This document shows, one piece after another, positions 1 to 8,155 of a DNA stretch of 34,272 bases. Both the position numbers and the translations under genes were made by a program. Numbering within the stretch: the stretch's first letter is position 1; every line of letters begins with the position of its first letter. Source of the DNA: an uncultured beta proteobacterium (GTDB taxonomy: Bacteria > Pseudomonadota > Gammaproteobacteria > Burkholderiales > Burkholderiaceae_C); assembly GCA_903845345.1 (NCBI GenBank), contig CAIMXF010000465.1, positions 1 through 34,272 on the forward strand, read 5' to 3'. The notes under the pieces were generated by a model. That model was given only the letters and a program-made list of their open reading frames with translations. It was not told the DNA's origin and did no database searches.

Positions 1-64
1 GCCTGGCCAGTGGCATCGGCATCCGCCCGATGAGTTGACTTGGCCGCCTCAAGACGCGCAACAA

Positions 65-92
65 ACTGCGCATAATGTGCGTTATGTCAACT
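65..92 (+). other. dif: Candidate dif site (XerC/XerD recombination site)
   Basis: This 28-bp site has an 11-bp left arm ACTGCGCATAA (65-75), a 6-bp centre TGTGCG (76-81) and an 11-bp right arm TTATGTCAACT (82-92). Aligned by hand to the E. coli dif site, 21 of 28 positions agree: 9 of 11 in the XerC arm, 9 of 11 in the XerD arm and 3 of 6 in the centre. The mismatches fall at the outer ends and in the centre, where dif sites vary most between species. It lies between genes, just downstream of the S41 peptidase stop codon. XerCD act here to resolve chromosome dimers at the replication terminus. A phage- or plasmid-borne dif-like site is possible, but the neighbours are ordinary chromosomal genes. 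Confidence 0.88.
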
Positions 93-106
93 TAATTATC
101 CACCCG

Positions 107-1195
107 TCATTGTTCCATCCTCATCCTGTAGACCGGCACCGGAGCTTCCCCCTTCTCGGCCAACGCCAGCAACTTGGCCAGTTCCTCCTTGTCGTCCGCA
201 TCGGTCGTCCTGGCGAGTTGCTCGCGCAGGATCGTCGCGTAGGCCGTCTTCTGGGCGTCCGCGGCGGGCACCGCGACGTCCGGCTTCACGCCGACGTGTT
301 CCCAGTTGGTGTGCGTGATCGGGTTGATGGCGCGGGCCGTCGGGATGTTGACGACCATGCCGTGGCCCAGGGAGAAGCGGTCGCCGGCGTTGGCGCCGCC
401 TCCGGTGGTCTCCCCGACGAGCGTGGCGCGCTTCTGGGTCTGGAAGTCGTAGGCGCACTCCTCGCCGCCCGAGAACGTGCGCGGCGACACCAGCACGTAG
501 ACCGGCCTGGTGTAGCGCTCGCCGACGCCGGTGCTGGTCCAGAACTGCTGCGTCGCGTTGGTGTTGCGCGTGTAGATGTCGTTGAGATGGCGCTCGTCGC
601 CTTCGAAGAAGTAGCTGAGCCACAGCGAGACGCTTGTCGGCGAGCCGCCGCCGTTGCGGCGCAGGTCGAGGATCAGCGCCTCGCTGCCGGCCACCAGGTT
701 CATGGTCGACGCGTAGGCCGCGGCGACCTGGTCGGTCGGGCCGAAGCCGCGCAGTTCCACGTAGGCCACGTTGCCCGGGAGGCGTTGCACCTTCTCGACG
801 CCATAGGCGCGTTGCGCCGTCTCGGCGCGCTCCCGCTCACTGTCCTGCGCGCTCGGAACCGCATCAGGCGTCGCCCGTTCATGAAAGTCGGGATCGTAGA
901 ACACGCGCAAGTGCTTGTCGTCGCCCAGTTCGCGGAGGTCGTTCGACAGCTTGTTGCCGAAGTCGACCGCGTCGGTCGTCTTGTCGTAGGCACCGGTCTT
1001 CCCGGGCAGTGCCCGGGTGATGCGGGCTGCCGTGTCCGGGAATATGTAGTTGGCCGTCAGCTTCGCTTCCAGGGCCTGCAGGATTTCCTGGCGGTCGGCA
1101 ATCGTCAACTTCGGCGCGGGCGGCTGCGCCCACGCGTGCGTGGAGAGCAAGGTGGCCAGCGTCAAGGCCAGGCAGGAGATCAGGGGCTTGTTCAT
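107..1195 (-). CDS. Secreted S41-family serine peptidase
   Basis: The 362-residue product has a Sec signal peptide (residues 1-23, ending AWA). It continues with an N-terminal helical region like that of interphotoreceptor retinoid-binding/S41 proteins, then the tail-specific protease fold. The likely nucleophile is Ser242 in SPRTFSGGEE, and a conserved VGETTGGGA segment follows. The LILDLRRNGGG strand near 174-184 is typical of S41. The enzyme should act in the periplasm or outside the cell, on an unknown substrate. The ATG at 1195 follows a GAGGA Shine-Dalgarno. A BlaI-type operator at 1216-1231 lies over its promoter region, so it is probably derepressed together with blaI and the M56 protease gene upstream. 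Family assignment is firm; the substrate is not. Confidence 0.9.
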   Translation of the reverse strand: MNKPLISCLALTLATLLSTHAWAQPPAPKLTIADRQEILQALEAKLTANYIFPDTAARITRALPGKTGAYDKTTDAVDFGNKLSNDLRELGDDKHLRVFYDPDFHERATPDAVPSAQDSERERAETAQRAYGVEKVQRLPGNVAYVELRGFGPTDQVAAAYASTMNLVAGSEALILDLRRNGGGSPTSVSLWLSYFFEGDERHLNDIYTRNTNATQQFWTSTGVGERYTRPVYVLVSPRTFSGGEECAYDFQTQKRATLVGETTGGGANAGDRFSLGHGMVVNIPTARAINPITHTNWEHVGVKPDVAVPAADAQKTAYATILREQLARTTDADDKEELAKLLALAEKGEAPVPVYRMRMEQ

Positions 1196-1215
1196 GGTGG
1201 ATCCTCGTGGTTGTC

Positions 1216-1231
1216 TACTAAGTCGTTAGTA
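1216..1231. promoter_or_regulatory. BlaI-type operator in front of the S41 gene
   Basis: The sequence TACTAAGTCGTTAGTA has perfect 6-bp arms (TACTAA/TTAGTA) around four bases. It matches the two operators at the blaI promoter in arms and spacing. On the minus strand a possible -35 TTGCAC (1237-1242) places the operator over the spacer and -10, 21-36 bp before the S41 start codon. Repression by BlaI is inferred from the shared motif. Confidence 0.8.
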
Positions 1232-1257
1232 GTTCGGTGCAAAAAAAGGGTGGCTCG

Positions 1258-2844
1258 TCATTGCGCCAACGGCGACACCGTCATCGAATCGGCCCTCCAG
1301 GCGCCCGCCTCGGTCTTCCCCGACCAGGCGACGGCGACGCTGCCGACCGGGCCCTTGAAGGTGGCGGAGAACGCCGCCTTGCCGCCGACCGGGTCGTCGA
1401 TGCCCCACAGGTGGAAGTCGCGCGATCCCCAGACGTGGACGCTGCCGCGGAAGCTGGCGCGGTTCAAGGCCGCGGGCTGGCCGGTCAACGCGGTGACGCG
1501 AGGGTCGAGCGCGATGTCCGCCATCAGCGTCCTGAACTCCGCCGATTCGGTTGGAGCCCGGGGGGGCTCGGGCGCCGGCAGCGGAGGCAAGATGGGCAAG
1601 GCGGCCGGGCTGGCGCGCGGAACGCTGGCGTCCATGGTCGTCACCGACTTCAGCCACAGGCGTGCCGCGGCATCCATGGGCTTGCGCTGGCCGCCTTCGC
1701 TGTAGGCCTCGTCGACGTGGCCCGCGGCGTCCATGCTGATGCGGTACTTGCGTTGCTTGTCGCCGAGGTAGCTGGCCGTGTATTCGCGGAAGTTGCCGGG
1801 CGTCAGCGCGCCCTGCGACGACACCTCCGAGCGCAGGTTGACGAGCAGGCTCGCGGGCGGCGCGACCTGCATGGCCAGCAGGGTGCCGGAGCACAGCAGG
1901 AGCAGCAACGCGCCCGGCCAGACGAGACTGGGTCGCGCCGGGGCGACGTCCAGCAGATGGGAAACGCGCTTCATCAGGGAACCTCCTTCGGCCGCCAGGG
2001 CCAGTGTGGGAATGCGGGTGAACCGACGATGCCTCTGCAGCTCCGCCAGCGCCTCGGCCAGCACGACGGGATCGCCGCAGACCGACACTGCCAGGTCGTC
2101 GCAGGCGTGCTCGCGCTCATCGCGGATGCGGCCGCTCAGCCACCACATGCCCGGGTGGTGGAACAGGACGGATTCGATGGCGCACTGCAAGGCGTTCCAG
2201 CACCAGTCAAGCCGCCGGATGTGCGCCAGCTCGTGGGCGAGCAGCGCCTCGACCTGCTCGCGCGGCAACTGCGTCAACAGCGACAGCGGCAGCCAGATCA
2301 GCGGTTGCAACGCGTGCGCCGTGAACGGCGCGGCGACGCGCCCGGCCAGCCGCACGGCGACGCGACGCGAGATGCCCAGTGCCGCGCGCAGCGCGTCCAA
2401 ACGCCCTGCCCATTCGGGGGGCAACGGCACGAACGCGCCGCGCTCGAACCGCCGCACCGCGCGCCAGCCGCCGACGTGGCGCATGAGCATCAGGGCGACG
2501 CCCAGCAGCCACAGCTGCGCGACGCAGACGAGCTGCCAGCTGTTGCGTGCATCCAGCAGCAGCACGGGCGTGTAGCGCTCGCCCTCCTCGAACCGCAGCG
2601 GCGCCGCGTCCTGCCCCCCGCCGTCGGCCAGCGTCGGCGCGTGCCAGTACAGCGCGAAAGTGATGATGGGCGCAACGGCCATCGTCACCAGCCAGGCCAT
2701 GCCGACCGCGTGTCGCGTGCTCGCGCTGGCACCGCGCAGCAGCGCGAGGCTCAGCCAGGCCAGCAACGCGAGCAGCGCCACCTCCCACAGCGAGTGCAGC
2801 AGCGCACACGCCGCGGCCGATGCCAAGCTCATCGTGAGGTTCAT
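1258..2844 (-). CDS. M56-family (BlaR1/MecR1-like) membrane metalloprotease
   Basis: The 528-residue product begins with hydrophobic helices (about 10-130). The M56 zinc protease domain follows, with the motif HELAH at residues 204-208 and the downstream segment EREHACDDLA. A further hydrophobic helix (PGALLLLLCSGTLLAMQ) leads to a C-terminal region of roughly 200 residues. That region is not the penicillin-binding sensor domain of BlaR1 and contains a Pro-rich linker. In this family, a signal activates the protease, which causes BlaI cleavage and derepression. The gene starts 12 bp after the blaI stop codon, so the two form an operon. The inducer is unknown; the unusual C-terminus argues against simple beta-lactam sensing. 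Confidence 0.88.
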   Translation of the reverse strand: MNLTMSLASAAACALLHSLWEVALLALLAWLSLALLRGASASTRHAVGMAWLVTMAVAPIITFALYWHAPTLADGGGQDAAPLRFEEGERYTPVLLLDARNSWQLVCVAQLWLLGVALMLMRHVGGWRAVRRFERGAFVPLPPEWAGRLDALRAALGISRRVAVRLAGRVAAPFTAHALQPLIWLPLSLLTQLPREQVEALLAHELAHIRRLDWCWNALQCAIESVLFHHPGMWWLSGRIRDEREHACDDLAVSVCGDPVVLAEALAELQRHRRFTRIPTLALAAEGGSLMKRVSHLLDVAPARPSLVWPGALLLLLCSGTLLAMQVAPPASLLVNLRSEVSSQGALTPGNFREYTASYLGDKQRKYRISMDAAGHVDEAYSEGGQRKPMDAAARLWLKSVTTMDASVPRASPAALPILPPLPAPEPPRAPTESAEFRTLMADIALDPRVTALTGQPAALNRASFRGSVHVWGSRDFHLWGIDDPVGGKAAFSATFKGPVGSVAVAWSGKTEAGAWRADSMTVSPLAQ

Positions 2845-2856
2845 CGCAGCCCCGCC

Positions 2857-3243
2857 CTACTTCTTGCGCCGGCTCTTGGCCTGCGCGATCAGCTTGCCGA
2901 TGGCCTCCAGATCCTCGGCGCTCGCCCGGTCGTCGGCCAGCGCGCTCTGCACCAGCTTGACGGCCGAGCCGGAGAACGTGTTCTGCAGGAAAGTCTTGAG
3001 CATCGACGACTGCACCGCGGGCTCGGAGTGCAGCGGCACGTAGCGATGGCTGCGTTCGGACTCGTCGCGCCGCACCAGCTTCTTGTCGCTCATGATGGTC
3101 AGCATCTTGAGCACCGTGGTGTAGGCGGTGTCCTTGCTGCGCAGCAGTTCGTCGTGCACCTCGCGGACGGTGGCGGGCGCGCCGAGCTTCCACAGCACGT
3201 GCAGGATCGCCAGTTCGCCTTCGGTCGGATGGGGATCGGTCAT
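2857..3243 (-). CDS. blaI: BlaI/MecI/CopY-family transcriptional repressor
   Basis: The 128-residue product is of normal length for BlaI. A winged-helix domain occupies residues 5-75 (segments HPTEGELAILHVLWKLGAPA and AYTTVLKMLTIMSDKKL). A C-terminal helical dimerisation part contains the FSGSAVKLVQSAL segment, where this family is cleaved by its protease partner. A basic tail (KSRRKK) ends the protein. Start ATG at 3243. Two operators lie in its own promoter (3269-3298), so autoregulation is expected. A third operator precedes the S41 gene. The symbol reflects the family; the regulon here is protease-based and no beta-lactamase gene is visible. Confidence 0.9.
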   Translation of the reverse strand: MTDPHPTEGELAILHVLWKLGAPATVREVHDELLRSKDTAYTTVLKMLTIMSDKKLVRRDESERSHRYVPLHSEPAVQSSMLKTFLQNTFSGSAVKLVQSALADDRASAEDLEAIGKLIAQAKSRRKK

Positions 3244-3268
3244 GACGGCTTTCGCGCTTCCTGATGAA

Positions 3269-3284
3269 TACTATTTGGTTAGTA
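3269..3284. promoter_or_regulatory. BlaI-type operator 1 at the blaI promoter
   Basis: The sequence TACTATTTGGTTAGTA has a TACTAW-N4-TTAGTA layout. It shares its last two bases with operator 2, so the two dyads are spaced 14 bp apart, and it lies at and downstream of the predicted -10 on the minus strand. Confidence 0.8.
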
Positions 3285-3298
3285 CTATCTTATTAGTA
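3283..3298. promoter_or_regulatory. BlaI-type operator 2 at the blaI promoter
   Basis: The sequence TACTATCTTATTAGTA has the same arms and 4-bp centre as the other two operators. It covers the -10 and part of the -10/-35 spacer of the predicted blaI promoter, so binding should block RNA polymerase. Confidence 0.8.
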
Positions 3299-3312
3299 GG
3301 CGATCGTGTCAA
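3284..3312 (-). promoter_or_regulatory. Predicted sigma-70 promoter of the blaI operon
   Basis: On the minus strand a perfect -35 TTGACA (3307-3312) is followed after 17 bp by GATAGT (3284-3289, four of six consensus bases). It ends about 40 bp before the blaI start codon and is overlapped by both operators, as expected for an autoregulated repressor. Confidence 0.7.
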
Positions 3313-3477
3313 CCCCCCTGGCGCCTGCGGTGACGCAGATCCGGCGACCGACGCCCCATCCCCGGGCCCGGACCGTGGCGGACTGCGCACGCGGCCGTCC
3401 GATCTGACCGCCACCGTTGCCGGGTGCCGCCTGTCCCTGGGTTACATTGAGAAAATGCAGAACGCATCCCGGCCGAC

Positions 3478-6261
3478 GTGAGTGCCGTGCCCCTTCCCTT
3501 CGTCGTCGACGAGCAGGAGCTGGAGCAACAGGAGCGCGCCCTGGCCGCCTCGGGCGAAGCCCGCCTGACCGGTCTGGTGCACCTGGCCTGGCACCTGCGC
3601 CAACGCGACGGCAGGCGTGCCTCCGAGCTCGCTCTGGAAGCCCGCGAGCTGATGCCGCAGCTCGCGCTGGGCGAGACGCGCGCGCGCGCCGTGACGATGC
3701 GGCTCGCGCTCGTCGATGCCGAGCTGGCCTGGGGCCGTGCGGACTACGACACGGCCCGACGCCTGGTCGGGGAAGCCACGGACGCCGCACAGACCCTGGG
3801 CGACCTGGCCGGCGCCGCGGACGCCCTGTGGCTCGACGCGCAGATCGCGGTCGATCTCGGCGACCCGGCGATGCGCGATGGATCGCTCCAGTCTTGCGAG
3901 GAATTCGCGCGCCGGCTCGACGACCCCCAGCGCACGCTGATCGCCCAGGGCGCCATTGCGCGCTGGTCGGTGTTCACCGATCCGCGCCTGGCGCGCGAAC
4001 GCTGGGGAGACGCCTTCGGCGACGGCAGCGGGCCCTGGCCGATCGGCGTCGCGACCTGGGTCGCCGACTTCCTGGGCAACCTCGCGTACGCCGCGGACGA
4101 GAGCGGCCCGGCCATCCTGCACCGCCTGCGCGTCCACGAGGACGCCCTGGCCAGCGGCCAGTTGCAGCGCGCCGTGATCGCCCTGACGAACGTCGGCGCC
4201 GCCTTTGCCACCCTCAACGACCACGACAGCAGCCTGATCTGGATGGAGCGCGGGCTCGACGAGGCACGCCGGCTCGGCTGGCCGATGTCGGTGGCGGGCG
4301 CGTTGATACAGGTCGCCGGAATCCTGCCGCCGCTGGGCCGCTACGAGGCCGCCTTCGAGATGCTGCAGGAGGCCCGCGGCATGCTGGCCAAGGTGCCGCG
4401 CTCGCGCAACCTGGTCATCACGCTGCACTACCTCGGCGACCTGTTGAACCTGCAGGGAAAGCACGTCGAGGCGCTCGAGGTGCTGGCCGAACTCGAGGAG
4501 CGCTCGACCGAACTCGACGCCGTCGACATGCTGATGGAGGTGCGACTGGCGCGCGCCGTGGCGATGGCGGGCCTGGGGCGGCGCGACGACGCGCTGGAAC
4601 TGGTGCGCGCCTCGCGCGCCGACAGTGGCCACTACAACCGCCGCACCATCGAGATCCGGCTGCTGATGCAGATCGCGCGGCTGCACGTGGCCGTCGTCGA
4701 CGGCGCGCCGCCGCCCGGCCCGGCCGACCACGCCGCCGCGCTCGACGCACTGCGCGAGGCGGTCGAGATCTCCAAGTCCGTGGAGGGCTACCAGGTCTCG
4801 GGCGACCTGTACGAGGCCCTCGCGAGCGAATACGCGCACGTCGGCGACTACGCGCTCGCCTACGAGGTGTCGCGCCAGGCCGCCCAGGCGCGCGAAGCCA
4901 GCGTCAGCACCGCCGCGCTCAATCGCTCGATCGCGATGCAGATCGGCTTCCAGACCGAGCGCACGCGTGCCGACGCCGAACTGCAGCGCTCGCTGGCGAC
5001 CACGCTGCAGCAGACCACCGCCACGCTCGAGACGCTGGGTGCGATCGGCCAGGAGATCACGCGCCATCTCGACGAGAAGGCCGTGTTCGACATCCTGCAG
5101 GCGCACGTGCACGGCCTGCTGGACGCCACCCACTTCTCGATCTGGGCGCTCGACGCCGGCGGCGACACCATCGAGCTGGCGTACGGCATCGACGAAGGCC
5201 AGCCCATGGTGCCGGGACGTCTCATTCCAATCGACAGCAAGACCTCGAACGTCGCGCGCTGCGTGCGCACGCGCAAGGAGATCCTGCGCAACGAGGCGAC
5301 TGCAGGGCCCAATCCGAATCACATCCCCGGCACCCTTCCTTCGGCCAGCGCCCTGTACGCTCCTCTGGTCGTGGGCGATCGCCTGCTGGGAGTGATGTCG
5401 ATCCAGTCGCCGCAGGCCCACGCCTACGGCGAGCGCGAGCGCCTGATCTTCCGCACGCTTTGCGCCTACGGTGCGATCGGCCTGCACAATTCGCGCGCCT
5501 ACAAGCTGCTGGGCGCGACGCTGGGCGAGCTGCAGCTCGCGCAGGACGAACTGGCGCGCAAGAACGGGCTGCTCGAGGAGGCCTACCTGCAGCAGCAGGA
5601 GGCCAGCTTCACCGATCCGCTGACGCAGTTGCGCAATCGGCGCTTCCTGATGGCCCACATCGAGGACGAGATCGCGCTGACGCTGCGCCGCTTCGAGCGC
5701 CAGCAGCGACAGCCCTCGAGCGACCCGACCCTGGATCACGACCTCGTCTTCTACATGCTGGACATCGACTTCTTCAAGTCGGTCAACGACCAGCACGGCC
5801 ACGCTGCCGGCGACGCGGTGCTCGTGGAGATGGCGCGCCGCCTGCGCAGCGTGATCCGCGAGACCGACTTCCTGATCCGCTGGGGCGGCGAGGAGTTCCT
5901 GCTGGTGGCACGCGCCACGCACGCCGGCGAAGGCGCCGTGCTGGCCGAGCGGCTGCGCGCCGTCGTCGCGGAGCGGCCGTTCGAGATCGGCGATGGGCGC
6001 TCGCTCCCCGTCACCTGCTCGATCGGCTTCGCGAGCTTCCCGTTCCATGCGGACGAGCCACGCCTGGCGAACTGGTCGGAGGTGACGCGGCTGGCCGACC
6101 AGGCGCTGTACCTCGCCAAGGAAGGCGGACGCAACCGCTGGGCCGGCATCGAGGCCGCCGGCAAGGCGCGCGACCGCGCGCATTTCGAGCAGGTCTGCCG
6201 CGACCCGAAGTCGGCCGAAGCCGCCGGCGACGTGAACGTGCTGCGCGCGCGCTCCGGCTGA
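3478..6261 (+). CDS. TPR-GAF-GGDEF diguanylate cyclase
   Basis: The 927-residue cytoplasmic protein has no membrane helices. Residues 1 to about 470 are helical TPR-like repeats. A GAF domain lies at about 515-677, then a short coiled coil, then the GGDEF domain (about 700-890). The active-site motif is GGEEF at 803-807. An RETD inhibitory I-site sits at 794-797, five residues before it. The metal-binding segment DIDFFKSVNDQHGH is present. It should therefore make cyclic di-GMP from GTP with product feedback. The TPR and GAF parts likely receive protein or small-molecule signals. The start taken is GTG at 3478, with no clear Shine-Dalgarno. An eight-codon ATG frame (3455-3481) with a better purine stretch overlaps it in another frame. 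The gene ends 7 bp from the convergent sulfotransferase gene. Confidence 0.92.
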   Translation: MSAVPLPFVVDEQELEQQERALAASGEARLTGLVHLAWHLRQRDGRRASELALEARELMPQLALGETRARAVTMRLALVDAELAWGRADYDTARRLVGEATDAAQTLGDLAGAADALWLDAQIAVDLGDPAMRDGSLQSCEEFARRLDDPQRTLIAQGAIARWSVFTDPRLARERWGDAFGDGSGPWPIGVATWVADFLGNLAYAADESGPAILHRLRVHEDALASGQLQRAVIALTNVGAAFATLNDHDSSLIWMERGLDEARRLGWPMSVAGALIQVAGILPPLGRYEAAFEMLQEARGMLAKVPRSRNLVITLHYLGDLLNLQGKHVEALEVLAELEERSTELDAVDMLMEVRLARAVAMAGLGRRDDALELVRASRADSGHYNRRTIEIRLLMQIARLHVAVVDGAPPPGPADHAAALDALREAVEISKSVEGYQVSGDLYEALASEYAHVGDYALAYEVSRQAAQAREASVSTAALNRSIAMQIGFQTERTRADAELQRSLATTLQQTTATLETLGAIGQEITRHLDEKAVFDILQAHVHGLLDATHFSIWALDAGGDTIELAYGIDEGQPMVPGRLIPIDSKTSNVARCVRTRKEILRNEATAGPNPNHIPGTLPSASALYAPLVVGDRLLGVMSIQSPQAHAYGERERLIFRTLCAYGAIGLHNSRAYKLLGATLGELQLAQDELARKNGLLEEAYLQQQEASFTDPLTQLRNRRFLMAHIEDEIALTLRRFERQQRQPSSDPTLDHDLVFYMLDIDFFKSVNDQHGHAAGDAVLVEMARRLRSVIRETDFLIRWGGEEFLLVARATHAGEGAVLAERLRAVVAERPFEIGDGRSLPVTCSIGFASFPFHADEPRLANWSEVTRLADQALYLAKEGGRNRWAGIEAAGKARDRAHFEQVCRDPKSAEAAGDVNVLRARSG

Positions 6262-6273
6262 ATCCGCTTCAGC
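6257..6273. terminator. Short hairpin between convergent stop codons
   Basis: GCTGAA-TCCGC-TTCAGC forms a perfect 6-bp stem that includes both stop codons of the convergent cyclase and sulfotransferase genes. No T-tract follows on either side, so a role in termination or mRNA 3'-end protection is only possible. Confidence 0.3.
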
Positions 6274-7978
6274 GGTAGTTCCTGACGACGTCCAGCAGCG
6301 GCCCGAGGTGCCGCTCGTACGGCTTCCAGCGCGCCACCGAGGTCTTGTAGATCGGCTTGCGCACCTGCGCGACGCTGGCCGTCTTGACGATGCGGCGATT
6401 CTGGTGGAATCCCAGGCAACGGTCGTCCCACGGGAGCCCGAGATACTTGACGAGCCGACGCGCCTGGTTCTCGAAGTCGCCGACCATGGATTCGTAGGAA
6501 ACGTCCAGGATGCGGCCTGCCGGCATCACCTCGTTCCAGTGCTGCATCAACTCGTGGTAGCTGACCCAATACCGCGCGACCGCCCCCAGCTCATACGTGT
6601 AGCCGAGATTGTCGGCGATGAACAGGCGCGAGAAACACGAGAAACAGGAATCCATCGGGTCGCGCATCGAATGCACGATGCGCGCGTTCGGAAACATCAG
6701 GTGGATCAGACCGACATGCTGGAAATTGTCCGGCAGCTTGTCGACCACGTGGGTGGCGTGCGGGGCGAGTTCGCGGATGCGTTCGATATAGCGGCGGCCC
6801 AGCGCGAGATACTCGTCCGTGGAATAGTGGGCGAGCGTCTGCGGGAATGCGCCGCCGTCGGCACCAGGATCGCCATTCTCGACATGCAGGGTTTCCGGCA
6901 GCCACGTGATCTCGCCAGCGCCGTGCACGCTGGGCAAGGTTGCCAGCACCTGTTCCAGCAGCGACGTGCCCGAGCGCGGCATGCCCACGATGAACACCGG
7001 CGCCGGGCCTTCCGCCGACGACGGCACGGCGTGGCGGGCGAGTTTCTCGCGCGTGAATGTCGCGATGATGCGGCGTTGCAGGGCCAGGTGCGCGGCCTCG
7101 TCCCAGGGGGTGATCGCGTGCTTGGCGCGATTGCCTTGCGCGTAGGCCGCGAAGGATTCCTCGTGGCGACCGACATCCTCCAGCATCTTGCCCACCGTAA
7201 ACCAGTATCGGATCTGGCCTTCGTCGGGCAGCGACGGCAACCGATGCTGTTGCGCCAGCATCTGCTCGACATGCGGATCGCCCGGCCGGTAGGTCTTGAA
7301 CTGGGCCAGATTGCAATGCGCCTCGATCTGCAGCGGCCGCAATTCGAGGATTCTCTCGAACGTGGCGCGCGCCTCGTCGACATGGCCTTGCGTGCGCAGG
7401 CTGCTGCCGAGATTGTTCAGAGCCTCGACATAATCCGGCCGACAGGCCAGCGCCTGGCGATATTCGGCGATCGCGCGCTCGTGTTCCTCGCGGTCCTGCA
7501 ACAGGACGCCGAGATTGAAATGCGCCACGGCGAAACCGGGCTTGAGTTCGATGGCGCGCGCGAGATGCGCCTCGGCCTCGAACAGGCGATTCAGGCGGCG
7601 CAGGCAGTTGCCGAGATTGGCGTGCGCCTCGGCCAGGCCCGGATGCAGCTCGAGCGCCGTGCGGTAGGTCTGCTCGGCGTCGGAAAAGCGTTGCAGCGCC
7701 TCCTGCGCGACGCCCAGCGCGTTGCACAGCGCGGCGTCGCGCGGCATCAGCGTCGTGGCGATGCGCAGGTGCGGCTCGGCTTGCGCGTGGCGCCGCAGCG
7801 CGACCAGCAGCAGGCCGAGATTGGCCTGGGCAATGGCGAAGTCGGGCCGCAGCGCGATGGCCTTGAGGAACCACGTGACGGCCTCCTCGGCGGCGCCGCG
7901 TCCCGCGGCGGCGATGCCTTGCTGCAGCAGTTGCTCGGCGTGGGCGATCTGGGTGGCGTCGTCGGCTTGCGTCGTCAT
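6269..7978 (-). CDS. TPR-repeat sulfotransferase
   Basis: The 569-residue product begins with about eight tetratricopeptide repeats (residues 10-300; consensus pieces such as AIALRPDFAIAQANLGLLL and AEAHANLGNCLRRL). A sulfotransferase domain follows. Its PAPS 5'-phosphosulfate loop is GMPRSGTSLLEQVL near residue 331. The 3'-phosphate loop is IVHSMRDPMDSCFSCF near residue 434. Such enzymes transfer sulfate from PAPS to a protein or small-molecule acceptor, and the TPRs may dock the substrate. Start taken as ATG 7978 (MTTQADD), since upstream codons in this frame lie inside the neighbouring gene's antisense. It is divergent from the double-PLP gene (177 bp between starts), so the two could be co-regulated. 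The acceptor is unknown. Confidence 0.88.
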   Translation of the reverse strand: MTTQADDATQIAHAEQLLQQGIAAAGRGAAEEAVTWFLKAIALRPDFAIAQANLGLLLVALRRHAQAEPHLRIATTLMPRDAALCNALGVAQEALQRFSDAEQTYRTALELHPGLAEAHANLGNCLRRLNRLFEAEAHLARAIELKPGFAVAHFNLGVLLQDREEHERAIAEYRQALACRPDYVEALNNLGSSLRTQGHVDEARATFERILELRPLQIEAHCNLAQFKTYRPGDPHVEQMLAQQHRLPSLPDEGQIRYWFTVGKMLEDVGRHEESFAAYAQGNRAKHAITPWDEAAHLALQRRIIATFTREKLARHAVPSSAEGPAPVFIVGMPRSGTSLLEQVLATLPSVHGAGEITWLPETLHVENGDPGADGGAFPQTLAHYSTDEYLALGRRYIERIRELAPHATHVVDKLPDNFQHVGLIHLMFPNARIVHSMRDPMDSCFSCFSRLFIADNLGYTYELGAVARYWVSYHELMQHWNEVMPAGRILDVSYESMVGDFENQARRLVKYLGLPWDDRCLGFHQNRRIVKTASVAQVRKPIYKTSVARWKPYERHLGPLLDVVRNYR

Positions 7979-8155
7979 GGAGCCCAGTTTGCCATCGCCG
8001 CGAACGCTTCCCGTGGAGTCGCCTCCTTCCGGCGTACCGCGATTCCGGTAGCAAGCTGAGCGCAGGCTGAGCCGACGCCGTCCGGCGGCGAAGTCGGCCG
8101 TGAACACGGTGCTATTGGAGCGATCGACACCCTCCAGTCTTCGAACAATAGGCCA

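Noticed and set aside
3442-6183. 913-residue minus-strand open frame
   Set aside because: It is antisense to the GGDEF gene and composed of low-complexity His/Gln/Arg/Val-rich sequence with no recognisable domain; a result of high GC in third positions.
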